A stretch of DNA of 64,000 nucleotides from Rugamonas sp. A1-17 (GTDB lineage Bacteria > Pseudomonadota > Gammaproteobacteria > Burkholderiales > Burkholderiaceae_D), in assembly GCA_025548565.1 (NCBI GenBank), contig JAJLPB010000001.1, positions 744,001-808,000 of the forward strand, read 5' to 3'. Positions 26,196 through 35,953 of this stretch are shown piece by piece. The translations under genes and the position numbers were made by a program. Positions within the stretch are counted from its first letter, which is position 1. Each line of letters opens with the position of its first letter. The notes under the pieces were generated by a model. It did no database searches. It was not told the origin of the DNA and worked only from the letters and a program-made list of their open reading frames with translations.

Positions 26196-27039
26196 CGGTG
26201 GGCGCGCGGCCTTTCTGTTTGACTTTGTAGGACCAGACCAGCATGGCTGCCGCGCCGACGATCATCGGCAGCGACAGCACCTGGCCGGAGGTGATCGGCA
26301 TACCGAGCACGGTGGTCTCCCAGTCCGGCGTGCGGAAGTATTCGGTGAAGAAGCGCGCGCAGCCGTACAGCAGCGTGTACATCGCGCCCACCGCCAGCCG
26401 TGGCCGCTCCTTGCGCGAGAACAGCCACAGGATGATGAACACCAGCAGGCCGTCGACCAGCAACTGGTAGATTGGCGACGGATGGCGCAGGCCTTGCAGG
26501 AACACAGGATTCGGATGCAGCGGATAAGCGTTGTTCGGCCACAGCATGGCCCACGGCAGCGATTGATCGGCGACCACGCGCCCCGGCAGCTCGGCGTTGA
26601 TGAAGTTGCCCAGCCGGCCGGCCGCATAGCCCAGCGGCACCAGCGGCGCGATGAAGTCGTACACGTCCAGCAGGTTGCGCCCGCTCTTGCGCGCCCACAC
26701 GGCCATCGCGATCAGCACGCCGAGGAAGCCGCCGTGGAAAGACATGCCACCGTGCCAGACCTTGAAGATTTCTATCGGGTTCGAGAAGTACTTGACCGGC
26801 TCATAGAACAGCACCTCGCCCATGCGTCCGCCGATGATCACGCCCAGCATGCCGTAGAACAGCATGTCGTCCAGGTCCTCCTTCCTCCAGCGCTGCGCGG
26901 CGATGTGCGGCTGCTTGATGCGCACCCGTCCCAGCGTGATGAACAGGGCGAAGGCGAGGACGTACATCAGGCCGTACCAGTGGATCGCCACCGGCCCCAG
27001 TTGCAGGGCGATCGGATCGGGCATCGGGTGTATCAGCAT
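26188..27039 (-). CDS. lgt: Prolipoprotein diacylglyceryl transferase
   Basis: This inner-membrane enzyme transfers diacylglycerol from phosphatidylglycerol to the lipobox Cys of prelipoproteins. The 283-residue protein has about seven hydrophobic segments, the HGG-containing WHGGMSFHGGFLG segment and the Lgt signature GRLGNFINAELPGR. Its start overlaps the end of the upstream LysR gene by 7 bp, so it is probably co-transcribed with it. Its 3' end overlaps the convergent EVE gene. Confidence 0.96.
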
Positions 27040-27929
27040 AGGGTGTTCTTTCTTAATAATTCCAAAAAGCCGCGCAGCACCGGCGAGGCGTTGTCGCGCC
27101 GCCAGGCAAGGCCGGTTTCGACCAGCGGCGTGGCGTCGCGCAGCGCCCGGTATTCTACCCCGGGCCGCATCAGGTTGGACACGGACTGCGGCACCAGCGC
27201 CATCCCCATCCCGGCCGACACCAGGCTGACGATGGTCTGCATCTGGATCGCCTGCTGGCCGATCTCCGGCGTGATGCCGGCCTCGCGGAACACCGACAGG
27301 ATGGCGTCGTACAGGGCCGGCGAGATCGCGCGCGGGAAGACGATCAACGGCAGCTTCGGCAAGGAGGCCAACGCCAGCCTGCCTTTCTTCTTGAGCAGGC
27401 CGGCCGGCAGGGCCAGCACCAGCGGCTCGCTCAGCACGGGGAGGTAGTCCAGTTCCAGCTTGGCCTTGTCCGGCAGCGGCGGGATCAGCAGGCCAGCGTC
27501 GATGCGGTTGTGCAGCAGGTCGTCCAGCTGCAGGTCGGACGTGGCTTCCTGCAGCGTGATCTGCACCTGCGGATAGGCGGCGCGGTAGGCGCGCAGGAAG
27601 GGCGGCAGCACGCTATAGTCGGCCGACGAGACGAAGGCCAGCGTCAGCCGCCCGACCTCGCCGGCGGCGGCGCGTTGCACCAGCTGCGGCAGTTCCAGCG
27701 ACTGCGCCAGCATGCGGCGCGCCTCCGGCAGCAACGCCAGCCCGGCCGGCGTCAGCGCCACGCCGCGCCGGTTGCGCTCGAACAGCGCGGCGTCCAGCAG
27801 TTCCTCCAGCGCCTGGATGGTTTGCGACAGCGGCGGCTGCGTCATGTGCAGCCGCAGGGCCGCCTTGCCGAAGTGGAGTTCCTCGGCGACGGTGACGAAA
27901 TAGCGCAGTTGCCGCAGTTCCAGATTCAT
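27033..27929 (-). CDS. LysR-family regulator divergent from ilvD
   Basis: The 298-residue regulator has a helix-turn-helix (LRQLRYFVTVAEELHFGKAALRLHMTQPPLSQTI, about 6-40) and a type-2 periplasmic-binding effector domain. Divergent placement 146 bp from ilvD, with a palindrome between them, suggests control of ilvD and itself. The sequence is of the BenM/CatM-like branch, so the effector could be an organic acid. No experimental link can be read from the sequence. Confidence 0.87.
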   Translation of the reverse strand: MNLELRQLRYFVTVAEELHFGKAALRLHMTQPPLSQTIQALEELLDAALFERNRRGVALTPAGLALLPEARRMLAQSLELPQLVQRAAAGEVGRLTLAFVSSADYSVLPPFLRAYRAAYPQVQITLQEATSDLQLDDLLHNRIDAGLLIPPLPDKAKLELDYLPVLSEPLVLALPAGLLKKKGRLALASLPKLPLIVFPRAISPALYDAILSVFREAGITPEIGQQAIQMQTIVSLVSAGMGMALVPQSVSNLMRPGVEYRALRDATPLVETGLAWRRDNASPVLRGFLELLRKNTLC

Positions 27930-27968
27930 ATTGTTTACTATTGAAATTTGTCCCGGTGATATTTTATA

Positions 27969-27983
27969 CGACTCACAGAGTCG
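27969..27983. promoter_or_regulatory. Palindrome in the LysR-ilvD intergenic region
   Basis: CGACTC-ACA-GAGTCG is a perfect 15-bp palindrome flanked by A/T-rich arms (ATTTT and AAAAT). It lies 40 bp before the LysR start and 93 bp before ilvD. A TTGACA follows at 27996-28001. It is a candidate LysR operator. Confidence 0.6.
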
Positions 27984-28075
27984 AAAATACTATATTTGAC
28001 ATCACGGCAGGGGCAAGGCACTCTCTTAGACTAAGCCAGCGGTCTTAAGCCCGCCTTTATCATTGGAGATCCATC

Positions 28076-29938
28076 ATGCCGCAATACCGTTCCCGCACCA
28101 CCACCCACGGCCGCAACATGGCCGGCGCCCGCGCCCTGTGGCGCGCCACCGGCATGAAGGACGGCGATTTCGACAAGCCTATCGTCGCCGTGGTGAACTC
28201 GTTCACGCAGTTCGTGCCGGGCCACGTGCACCTGAAGGACCTGGGCCAGCTGGTGGCGCGCGAGATCGAGAAGGCAGGCGGCGTGGCCAAGGAATTCAAC
28301 ACCATCGCGGTGGACGACGGCATCGCCATGGGCCACGGCGGCATGCTGTACTCGCTGCCGTCGCGCGACCTGATCGCCGACTCGGTCGAGTACATGGTCA
28401 ACGCCCACTGCGCCGATGCGATGGTCTGCATCTCCAACTGCGACAAGATCACGCCGGGCATGCTGATGGCGGCGATGCGCATCAACATTCCGGTGGTGTT
28501 CATCTCCGGCGGCCCGATGGAAGCGGGCAAGGTGCTGAAGGTGGTCGACGGCAAACAGAAGATCATCAAGCTCGATCTGGTCGATGCGATGATCAAGGCC
28601 GGCGACCAAACCGTCAGCGACGCCGATGTCGCCGAGATCGAGCGTTCCGCCTGTCCTACCTGCGGTTCCTGCTCGGGCATGTTCACCGCCAACTCGATGA
28701 ACTGCCTGACCGAGGCGCTGGGCCTGGCGCTGCCGGGCAACGGCACCATCGTCGCCACCCACTCCGACCGCGAGCAGCTGTTCCTGCGCGCTGGCCGTCT
28801 GATCGTCGAACTGGCCAAGCGCCACTACGAGCAAGACGACTACTCGGTGCTGCCGCGTTCCATCGCAACCAAGGCCGCGTTTGAAAACGCGATGGCACTG
28901 GATGTGTCGATGGGCGGTTCCACCAACACCGTGCTGCACCTGCTGGCCGCCGCGCACGAGGCGGGCGTGGACTTCGACATGAAGGACATCGACCGCATCT
29001 CGCGCAAAGTGCCTTGCCTGTGCAAGGTCGCGCCGATGACCGACAAGTTCCACATCGAGGACGTGCACCGCGCCGGCGGCATCGTGGCGATCCTGGGCGA
29101 GCTGGCGCGCGCCGGCCTGCTCGACACCTCGCTGCCGACCATCCACGCGCCGACGCTGGGCGAAGCGATCGAACGCAACGACATCACGCGCACCAACGAT
29201 CCGGCCGTGCAGCAGCTGTTCCGCGCAGCGCCGGGCGGCGTGCCGACGCAGGTGGCGTTCTCGCAGTCGGAGCGTTACGGCGCGCTCGACACCGACCGCA
29301 GCACCGGCTGCATCCGCGACAAGGCGCACGCCTATTCGCAGGACGGCGGCCTGGCTGTCTTGTACGGCAACCTGGCGGAGAACGGCTGCATCGTGAAGAC
29401 GGCCGGCGTCGATGAGAGCATCTTGAAATTCAGCGGCAAGGCGCGCGTGTTCGAGAGCCAGGACGCGGCGGTCGAAGGCATTCTTGGCGATGCCGTGCAT
29501 GAAGGCGATGTGGTCATCATTCGCTACGAAGGTCCGAAGGGCGGCCCTGGCATGCAGGAGATGCTGTATCCAACGTCGTACATCAAGTCCAAGGGCCTGG
29601 GCAAGGCTTGCGCGCTGCTGACGGACGGCCGCTTCTCGGGCGGTTCCTCGGGACTGGTGATCGGCCATGCCTCGCCGGAAGCGGCGGAGGGCGGCGCCAT
29701 CGGCCTGGTGGAAGAGGGCGACATGATCGATATCGATATCCCGAACCGCACCATCAGCCTGCGCATCAGCGATGCGGACCTGGCGGCGCGCCGCGCGGCG
29801 ATGGAGGCCAAGGGCAGCGACGCGTGGAAGCCGGTCAACCGTGAGCGTTATGTGTCGCAGGCGCTGCAAGCCTACGCTGCGCTGACCACGTCGGCCGACC
29901 GCGGCGCCGTGCGCGATCTGTCGCAGATCAAGCGCTAA
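28076..29938 (+). CDS. ilvD: Dihydroxy-acid dehydratase
   Basis: It catalyses the third step of valine/isoleucine synthesis: dehydration of 2,3-dihydroxy-3-methylbutanoate or its ethyl homologue. The 620 residues match the E. coli-type enzyme. Fe-S ligands are in [11 protein letters not shown] and [21 protein letters not shown] and [11 protein letters not shown] near the C-terminus are family signatures. It is followed by a cluster of REP-like hairpins rather than a classic terminator. Confidence 0.97.
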   Translation: MPQYRSRTTTHGRNMAGARALWRATGMKDGDFDKPIVAVVNSFTQFVPGHVHLKDLGQLVAREIEKAGGVAKEFNTIAVDDGIAMGHGGMLYSLPSRDLIADSVEYMVNAHCADAMVCISNCDKITPGMLMAAMRINIPVVFISGGPMEAGKVLKVVDGKQKIIKLDLVDAMIKAGDQTVSDADVAEIERSACPTCGSCSGMFTANSMNCLTEALGLALPGNGTIVATHSDREQLFLRAGRLIVELAKRHYEQDDYSVLPRSIATKAAFENAMALDVSMGGSTNTVLHLLAAAHEAGVDFDMKDIDRISRKVPCLCKVAPMTDKFHIEDVHRAGGIVAILGELARAGLLDTSLPTIHAPTLGEAIERNDITRTNDPAVQQLFRAAPGGVPTQVAFSQSERYGALDTDRSTGCIRDKAHAYSQDGGLAVLYGNLAENGCIVKTAGVDESILKFSGKARVFESQDAAVEGILGDAVHEGDVVIIRYEGPKGGPGMQEMLYPTSYIKSKGLGKACALLTDGRFSGGSSGLVIGHASPEAAEGGAIGLVEEGDMIDIDIPNRTISLRISDADLAARRAAMEAKGSDAWKPVNRERYVSQALQAYAALTTSADRGAVRDLSQIKR

Positions 29939-29946
29939 GATCTCGC

Positions 29947-30045
29947 GTCATTCCCCCCACTGGGGGAAATGACTTCCCGCGCGCGCGGGAATCCATGCTG
30001 AGTATCCATGCTTGGCGTGGATTCCCGCCTACGCGGGAATGACAC
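29947..30045. repeat. Cluster of three REP-like palindromes
   Basis: Three adjacent hairpins lie between ilvD and the Trp-rich gene: GTCATT/AATGAC around a CCCC/GGGG core (about 29947-29973), TTCCCGC-GCGC-GCGGGAA (29974-29991), and ATTCCCGC-CTAC-GCGGGAAT (30021-30040). The last motif recurs at 53524-53553 and, in a related form, at 35863-35951. Confidence 0.85.
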
Positions 30046-30049
30046 GCTG

Positions 30050-30271
30050 TTATTTTTTGTCGAAATTCTGCTTCACGCGCGCCTTGCGGCGCTTTTCGTC
30101 TTCGTCGTGCGCCTTGCGCTTGTCGAGCCCCAGCATCGGCTCCAGGAACTCGAACCACACGAAAGCGAACACCATCAGTCCGATTATCCACCACCAGGAC
30201 AGCAGGGCGAACTTCCATACTTCGAAATAGCGCAGCCCGCACAGGGCGATGATCACCAAAATCATGGGCAT
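30050..30271 (-). CDS. Small Trp-rich membrane protein (TIGR04438 type)
   Basis: The 73-residue protein has two hydrophobic segments: residues 1-14, then about 22-42 containing WWWIIGLMVFAFVWFEF. A highly charged cytosolic tail follows (KRKAHDEDEKRRKARVKQ). This matches the betaproteobacterial small Trp-rich family of unknown function. GGAGG lies 8 bases upstream of the ATG. Confidence 0.78.
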   Translation of the reverse strand: MPMILVIIALCGLRYFEVWKFALLSWWWIIGLMVFAFVWFEFLEPMLGLDKRKAHDEDEKRRKARVKQNFDKK

Positions 30272-30433
30272 GATGTGCTCCTCCAGTTACCTCATCTTAC
30301 AAAGAAAATAGCTTTGCGGGCAGCAATATTCTATTATCGGTCAACGGGGATATACGCTATGGCGTTTAATGTTCCATAGCAAAACACGGTAGAATTGTTG
30401 GCAGAATTGAGTAGCACTTACCTGGAGAAGACA

Positions 30434-30754
30434 ATGAAACGTAATTTGATGATGGTTGGTATGGTGGTCGCTTCGGCATTCGCATCGCAAGCCGCGATGG
30501 CGGACGCGGGCATGGACTTGGCAAAAGCGAAGAATTGCCTGGCTTGCCACGCTGTGAGCACCAAGCTGGTCGGCCCAGCCTACAAGGATGTCGCCGCCAA
30601 ATACGCCGGCCAGAAAGACGCTGAAGCCAAGCTGGTCACCAAAGTGATGAAGGGCGGTTCCGGCACCTGGGGCGCGATCCCGATGCCAGCCAATCCGCAG
30701 GTGAGCGATGCCGAAGCCAAGACCCTGGTGAAATGGGTGCTGTCGCAGAAGTAA
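30434..30754 (+). CDS. Periplasmic class I cytochrome c
   Basis: The 106-residue exported c-type cytochrome of the c551/c552 size class acts as a soluble electron carrier. A signal peptide ends at about residue 23 (AAMA). A single haem site CLACH and a distal Met ligand in AIPMPANPQ are present. GGAGAAGA precedes ATG 30434; an in-frame start at 30395 would disrupt the signal peptide. A bidirectional terminator follows. Confidence 0.92.
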   Translation: MKRNLMMVGMVVASAFASQAAMADAGMDLAKAKNCLACHAVSTKLVGPAYKDVAAKYAGQKDAEAKLVTKVMKGGSGTWGAIPMPANPQVSDAEAKTLVKWVLSQK

Positions 30755-30775
30755 TTCAGCGCCTATGTTCAAATG

Positions 30776-30803
30776 AAAAACGCGCCTTCGGCGCGTTTTT
30801 TTT
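30776..30803. terminator. Bidirectional terminator between the cytochrome c and amino-acid binding protein genes
   Basis: CGCGCC-TTC-GGCGCG (30781-30795) is flanked by AAAAA and a run of eight Ts. It can end the plus-strand cytochrome gene and the convergent minus-strand gene. Confidence 0.9.
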
Positions 30804-30820
30804 ATGCGGTTACCCCGAAC

Positions 30821-31960
30821 TTACTTGATGACAGAGGTGATCGTCTTGGTGCCATTGTTGTAGTTATACAGCGTCAGCGAACCATCCTTGATGTCGCCCT
30901 TTGGATCGAACTCGATCAGGCCGGTCACGCCCTGATACTTGATCTTCTGCAGGAACGGCAGGTACTTGGCAGGCTCAGCCGAGTTAGCCGCTTGCATCGC
31001 CGCGGCCATCGTCATGACCGAGTCGTACACATATGGCGCATACAGCTGCACGTCCATGTTGTACTTCTTCTTGTAGCGCGCGTGGAAATCGTCCATGTTC
31101 TTTTGCAGCTCAGGCGGCACGCCGCCGGCTTCCGCGCAGGTGACAACCTTGACCGCGTCCGCGCCAGCCAGCTTAGGCAGCGATTCGGTGCACAGGCCGT
31201 CGCCGCCCATGTACTTGGCCTGGATGCCCAGTGCCTTCATCTGGCGCAGCAGGGGGCCGCCCACGGAGTCCATGCCGCCGAAGAAGATCAGGTCGGGATT
31301 CTTGCCCTTGATGGTGGTCAGGATGGCGTTGAAGTCGGTAGCCTTGTCGGTGGTGAATTCCTTGCCGACGATTTGCACGCCAGGCATCGCCTTCTTGGCG
31401 CCCTTGATGAATTCTTCCGCCACGCCCTGGCCGTAGGCGGTGCGGTCGTCGATGACGGCGATCTTCTTCACGCCCATCTTGCCGACTGCGTAGCTGCCCA
31501 GCGTGCCGCCCAGCTTGGCGTCATTGGCGACCACGCGGAACACCGAGTTGAAGCCCTGCTGCGTGTATTTGGTCTGGGTGGTGGCTGGCGAAATTTCCGG
31601 GATGCCGGCGTCGAAGTAGATCTTCGAGGCGGGAATGGTGGTGCCCGAGTTCAGGTGGCCGATCACGCCGTTGACTTTGGCGTCGACCAGCTTCTGCGCG
31701 ACCGCCGTGCCCTGTTTCGGATCGCCGCCGTCGTCTTCCAGCACGAGCACGAACTTGACCGGCTTGCCGCCGATCTTGATGCCTTTGGCGTTCAATTCTT
31801 CGACGGCCATCTTGGCGCCGTTTTCATTGTCCTTGCCCAGGTGCGCGGATGGACCGGAGACCGGCGCGACGTGGCCGATCTTGATCACTTCTTGCGCACC
31901 GGCGCTGCCAGCGAAAGCCAGGGCGATGGCGAGTGGAATGAACTTGGTCTTGAACAGCAT
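30821..31960 (-). CDS. livK: Branched-chain amino acid ABC transporter substrate-binding protein
   Basis: The 379-residue periplasmic LivJ/LivK-type binding protein has a signal peptide MLFKTKFIPLAIALAFAGSAGAQ. The Leu/Ile/Val-binding core includes IKIGHVAPVSGPSAHLGKD and GTTIPASKIY. The start at ATG 31960 is chosen because GGAG sits 7 bases upstream; the ATG at 31966 is one base from it. No liv permease or ATPase genes are adjacent, so it is an orphan binding protein here. Confidence 0.9.
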   Translation of the reverse strand: MLFKTKFIPLAIALAFAGSAGAQEVIKIGHVAPVSGPSAHLGKDNENGAKMAVEELNAKGIKIGGKPVKFVLVLEDDGGDPKQGTAVAQKLVDAKVNGVIGHLNSGTTIPASKIYFDAGIPEISPATTQTKYTQQGFNSVFRVVANDAKLGGTLGSYAVGKMGVKKIAVIDDRTAYGQGVAEEFIKGAKKAMPGVQIVGKEFTTDKATDFNAILTTIKGKNPDLIFFGGMDSVGGPLLRQMKALGIQAKYMGGDGLCTESLPKLAGADAVKVVTCAEAGGVPPELQKNMDDFHARYKKKYNMDVQLYAPYVYDSVMTMAAAMQAANSAEPAKYLPFLQKIKYQGVTGLIEFDPKGDIKDGSLTLYNYNNGTKTITSVIK

Positions 31961-32201
31961 ATGCATTCTCCAATGGTTGAATAAGCGACGGTGTCTCTCG
32001 AGCGCCGCAGGATTTTTCCTGCAAGGCCAAAAGGTACAACAAATTATTCTTATCGCAAAGGGAGTTTCGCAGGGTTTCGCACTTTGGGGTGGCGTTTCCC
32101 GGTTTTGGGGCGGCGGCGCACTGGAATTTCCAAGTTTTAATACAGTGGCGCACTGAAGGCGTGCGGTCCGCGCAACGGTGGGCGCGGACCGGGGGAGGGG
32201 G

Positions 32202-32615
32202 TTACTTCTTCTGGGCTTGCAGGTGCGTGAGTTCCTGCGAGACGGCGCGCGCGACAATTTTTTCTATCGTGTCGTGCAGGCCGATACGGATTTCGTTGGT
32301 CAGGCCGTGCAGGGCGTGGGTCAGCACTTCGGCCATGCTGTCCTTGATGCGCTGCTCCAGCACGAAGTCCACGCGCGACTGCAGCTGGTGCATGATGCGT
32401 TCGGACAGGCGATGCTCCATCATCGCCCATTCCGCATCGCTCCAGTTGTCGATGGCGTCGGCTTCCAGCTGCGCGGCCATTTCAGCGCGCTTGGAGAGAG
32501 TCGAACGGATGCCGGAAGCGGCCTCGCCGGGCAGCAGTTCGTCGCCCAGCGGCTCGGCCTTCAGAACTTCCGTCAATACAGGGATACTGGCGTCAAACGA
32601 TTGGGCTTGGCTCAT
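32202..32615 (-). CDS. DUF2486-like protein encoded with holC
   Basis: The 137-residue cytosolic, mostly helical protein has no membrane segment. It begins MSQAQSFDASIPVLTEVL and carries a coiled-coil-like stretch (ERIMHQLQSRVDFVLEQRIKDSMAEVL). The position directly after holC (4-bp overlap) and the N-terminal D-IPVLTEV motif match the betaproteobacterial DUF2486 family of unknown function. Confidence 0.7.
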   Translation of the reverse strand: MSQAQSFDASIPVLTEVLKAEPLGDELLPGEAASGIRSTLSKRAEMAAQLEADAIDNWSDAEWAMMEHRLSERIMHQLQSRVDFVLEQRIKDSMAEVLTHALHGLTNEIRIGLHDTIEKIVARAVSQELTHLQAQKK

Positions 32616-33037
32616 GATTTTCCTGTGACAAAGTGGGTAAGTGGATAGTCTTGCTGCTTGTATGCGACATAGCGCTTGCGGCCTGCGGCCGCATCATCCT
32701 CATCGGAGGAAATTACTTCGATCATGCGCTCGAATTGCGCGACCCCGGAAGGCGCGCGGCGCGACAAATTTACCAATAATTCTTTGTGTGGTAATTCTGC
32801 CTCATCGTTGTCCGTGAGTATGATCGGCGTGTGCACTGCGAGCGCGTCGCCGGCCAGCACGTGGGGCAGGAAGTCGGTGGCGGAAAATGTCCACATCGCC
32901 GCGTTAAGTTCCGCCAGTTGTGCCGCATCGTCTGCCATCAGCACCACGCGCTTGTTCGCGCCCCAGGCCTTGCGCACGAGGCGGCAGGCATAGGCGATTT
33001 TGTCCGGCACGTTGGTGTGGAAATCGATGCGTGTCAT
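32612..33037 (-). CDS. holC: DNA polymerase III subunit chi
   Basis: The 141-residue clamp-loader accessory subunit contacts SSB. It begins MTRIDFHTNVPDKIAYACRLVRKAW and includes KRVVLMADDAAQLAELNAAMWTF and FLPHVLAGD, typical of HolC. A start at 33073 would add 12 non-conserved residues; neither start has a clear ribosome site. It overlaps the downstream DUF2486 gene by 4 bp. Confidence 0.88.
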   Translation of the reverse strand: MTRIDFHTNVPDKIAYACRLVRKAWGANKRVVLMADDAAQLAELNAAMWTFSATDFLPHVLAGDALAVHTPIILTDNDEAELPHKELLVNLSRRAPSGVAQFERMIEVISSDEDDAAAGRKRYVAYKQQDYPLTHFVTGKS

Positions 33038-33153
33038 AGCTGTTTTGATCTGTTCTGTAGAGGGGAAGTGCATGCAGCGCGATGCTGCGTGATTCCAGTT
33101 TATGCGAAAATTATTTTTGGCGCTGGCATCGATGTTGCTACCGAACGCCGATT

Positions 33154-33756
33154 TTAGAACTGGAAGCCGGGCGGCGCGTTGACCGGCGGCAGGGGCTTGG
33201 CGGGCTCCTCCACGGGGCGCACAGGTTCGGGCGCGGGCGGAGGTGGCGGTGCTGCCGGAACCGGCGCTGGATATTGATAATTCGGTGGCAAGCGTTTCTC
33301 CAGCGGATAGCCGGCGTCGCTCAACAACACATCCCAGCTGCTCTGCTCGAAGCCGGTCAGCTTGCTGCGGCCGACCAGCAGCAACGGCAATTGCCCGTTG
33401 CCGCCGGCCTTCTTCAGCGCCACCTGGTCATCCACGGTGGCGACGGTTTTTTCTTTGAAGGGAATGCCGCGCGCCATCAGCATGGCGCGGCCGTTGCTGC
33501 AGCCATCGCACTGCGCGGTGGTGTACAGCGTGACCGGGCGGTTGCGCACGGCATCGGCCAGTTCTTGCGGCAGCTCCACCGTGGCGCCGCCGGTGGCGAA
33601 CGATTTCAATTCCACTTTGGTTTTGGCCGGCGTCGACGGTGGCGGCGGCTGGTCGCTGTAATGGGTCACGCCCTTGCCGTCGACCCATTTGTACACCTGC
33701 GCGCCGGCCGTGCCGAGGCACAGCAGCGCGATGGTGAACGCGGCCAGCCGTTTCAT
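33154..33756 (-). CDS. DUF4124-glutaredoxin fusion, exported
   Basis: The 200-residue protein has a signal peptide (MKRLAAFTIALLCLGTAGAQ), a DUF4124 domain (VYKWVDGKGVTHYSDQPP) and a glutaredoxin-like domain (VTLYTTAQCDGCSNGRAML). The CDGC pair is the likely redox site. A Pro-rich tail ends the protein. It probably acts in the periplasm as a thiol-disulfide protein of unknown substrate. It starts 3 bases after the M3 peptidase stop, so the two are likely co-transcribed. Confidence 0.82.
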   Translation of the reverse strand: MKRLAAFTIALLCLGTAGAQVYKWVDGKGVTHYSDQPPPPSTPAKTKVELKSFATGGATVELPQELADAVRNRPVTLYTTAQCDGCSNGRAMLMARGIPFKEKTVATVDDQVALKKAGGNGQLPLLLVGRSKLTGFEQSSWDVLLSDAGYPLEKRLPPNYQYPAPVPAAPPPPPAPEPVRPVEEPAKPLPPVNAPPGFQF

Positions 33757-33758
33757 GC

Positions 33759-35837
33759 TCAGGCCGCCATGCCGCTGTGACGCAGCAGCGCGTCGATGCT
33801 GGGCTCGCGGCCACGGAAGGCCGTGAACGATTCCAGCGCCGGACGCGAACCGCCCACCGACAGGATCTCCTGCAGGTAGCGCTTGCCGGTTTCGGTGGTG
33901 GCATCCGGGCCAAGCGCCTTGGCTTCCTCGAACGCGGCGTAGGCGTCGGCGGACAGCACCTCGGCCCACTTGTAGCTGTAGTAGCCGGCCGCGTAACCGC
34001 CGGCGAAGATGTGGCCGAAGGAGTTCTGGAAACGGTTGAACGCGGGCGGAATGATCAGCGCGAACTTGGCGCGCACTTCGTCGATCAACTGCTGCACGGT
34101 CTTGCCGCTGCTGGCGTCGTAGTCGTAGTGCAGGTGCATGTCGAGCAGCGAGAATTCCACCTGGCGCAAGGTCTGCAGGCCGGACTGGAAATTCTTCGCG
34201 GCCAGCATCTTGTCGTACAGCGCGCGCGGGAGCGGCTCGCCGGTGCTCACGTGCGAGGTCATGTGTTCCAGCACTTCCCATTCCCAGCAGAAGTTCTCCA
34301 TGAATTGCGACGGCAGTTCCACCGCATCCCATTCGACGCCGGAGATGCCGGACACGCCCAGCTCGTCCACCTGCGTCAGCATGTGGTGCAGGCCGTGGCC
34401 GAATTCGTGGAACAGCGTGATCACTTCATCGTGCGTGAACAGCGATGGTTGGACGACGCCGTCCACCACCGCAGGCTCGGTGAAGTTGCAGGTCAGGTAG
34501 GCGACCGGTGTTTGTACTTTTTCTTCCTCGGCGCGGCGGCCGCGCGCATCGTCCATCCAGGCGCCGCCGCTCTTGCCGGCGCGCGCGTACAGGTCCAGGT
34601 AGAACTGGCCGATCAGCTTGCCGTTGCGCTCGATGCGGAAGAAGCGCACGTCCTTATGCCATACCGGCGCGTCGTCCGGTTTGATCTCGACCGTGAACAG
34701 GTTCTGGATCAAACGGAACAGGCCGTCGACCACTTTGTGTTCGGGGAAGTACTGCTTCACTTCCTGCGCGGAGAAGGCGTAGCGGCGCTCCTGCAGTTTT
34801 TCGGAAGCGTAGGGGATGTCCCAGGCTTTCAGCTCGGCGATGCCCAGCTCGTCCTGCGCGAATTTTTTCAGCTCGGCCAGGTCCTGCTCGGCGAACGGAC
34901 GGGCGCGCTTGGCCAGGTCTTCGAGGAAAGCGATCACCTGGTCGGGCGACTGCGCCATCTTCGGCACCAGCGATACCTCGGCGAAGTTTTTATAGCCCAG
35001 CAGCTTGGCTTCCTCGTCGCGCAGCTTGAGCAGCGTGACGATGTTTTGCGTGTTGTCCCACTCGTCCTTCTTGCTGAACACATCACCCTGCTCGGAAGCC
35101 TTGGTGGCGTTGGCGCGGTAGATGGTCTCGCGCAGTTCGCGCTTGTCGGCGAATTGCAGGATCGGGAAGTAGGACGGGAAGTGCAGCGAGAATTCGTAGC
35201 CTTGCTTGCCCTCCTTTTCAGCCGCTGCGCGCGCGGCGGCCTTCACGTCGGCCGGCAGGCCGGACAGGTCGGCTTCGTCTTCCACCAGCAGCTTGTAATC
35301 GTTGGTGGCGTCGAGCACGTTTTCGGAGAAGCGGGTCGAGACCGACGCGTGCTCTTCCTGGATCTCGGCGAAGCGTTCCTTTTTATCGGCCGGCAGCTCG
35401 GCGCCGCCCATGCGGAAATCGCGCACGGCGTTGTCGATGATGCGCTTGCGGGCCGGCGACAGGCTGTCGAAGCCGGCCGATGCGCGCAGTGCCTTGTACT
35501 TGCCGAACAGCGCCTCGTTCTGGGCCAGCGCGGTCCAGAACTCGGTCACTTTCGGCTGGTTCTCGTTGTAGGTGGCGCGCAGCTCGGGCGTATCGACCAC
35601 ATTGTTCAGATGGCTGACGATGCCCCATGCGCGGCCCAGCAGCTCGGTGGCGTTTTCCAGCGGGGTGACGAAGTTATCCCAGGTCACTTGCTCGGACGGT
35701 GCTTCCAGTTGCTCGACCACGGCGCGGCTCTTGGCCAGCAGTTCGTCGATGGCCGGGGTGACGTGCTCGGGCTTGATCGCATCGAAACGCGGCAGGCCGG
35801 AAAAGTCGAGGAGAGGGTTGGTAGCGTCAGTAGTCAT
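33759..35837 (-). CDS. prlC: M3-family oligopeptidase A
   Basis: This cytosolic zinc oligopeptidase degrades short peptides and cleaved signal peptides. The 692-residue protein contains the zinc motif LFHEFGHGLHHML and the downstream metal-ligand region. It starts at ATG 35837, where MTTDATNPLLDFSGLPRFDAI matches the family; the open frame extends further only through the repeat region. It is paired with the DUF4124-glutaredoxin gene. Confidence 0.94.
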   Translation of the reverse strand: MTTDATNPLLDFSGLPRFDAIKPEHVTPAIDELLAKSRAVVEQLEAPSEQVTWDNFVTPLENATELLGRAWGIVSHLNNVVDTPELRATYNENQPKVTEFWTALAQNEALFGKYKALRASAGFDSLSPARKRIIDNAVRDFRMGGAELPADKKERFAEIQEEHASVSTRFSENVLDATNDYKLLVEDEADLSGLPADVKAAARAAAEKEGKQGYEFSLHFPSYFPILQFADKRELRETIYRANATKASEQGDVFSKKDEWDNTQNIVTLLKLRDEEAKLLGYKNFAEVSLVPKMAQSPDQVIAFLEDLAKRARPFAEQDLAELKKFAQDELGIAELKAWDIPYASEKLQERRYAFSAQEVKQYFPEHKVVDGLFRLIQNLFTVEIKPDDAPVWHKDVRFFRIERNGKLIGQFYLDLYARAGKSGGAWMDDARGRRAEEEKVQTPVAYLTCNFTEPAVVDGVVQPSLFTHDEVITLFHEFGHGLHHMLTQVDELGVSGISGVEWDAVELPSQFMENFCWEWEVLEHMTSHVSTGEPLPRALYDKMLAAKNFQSGLQTLRQVEFSLLDMHLHYDYDASSGKTVQQLIDEVRAKFALIIPPAFNRFQNSFGHIFAGGYAAGYYSYKWAEVLSADAYAAFEEAKALGPDATTETGKRYLQEILSVGGSRPALESFTAFRGREPSIDALLRHSGMAA

Positions 35838-35862
35838 GTCAGTTCCAGTATGTTCGTTACAG

Positions 35863-35951
35863 CGTCGTCCCCGCGCAGGCGGGGACCCATAGAACGCAAG
35901 CTCCGCATGGGCCGCATCGGCGGACCGTCCCGCGTGCGCGGGAGCGACGGC
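35863..35951. repeat. REP-like hairpin pair between the M3 peptidase and folD genes
   Basis: Two hairpins, GTCCCCGC-GCAG-GCGGGGAC and GTCCCGC-GTGC-GCGGGAGC, are bracketed by CGTCG and CGACG, so the whole unit is itself an imperfect inverted repeat. It is related to the elements near 30020 and 53530. Confidence 0.8.
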
Positions 35952-35953
35952 AT

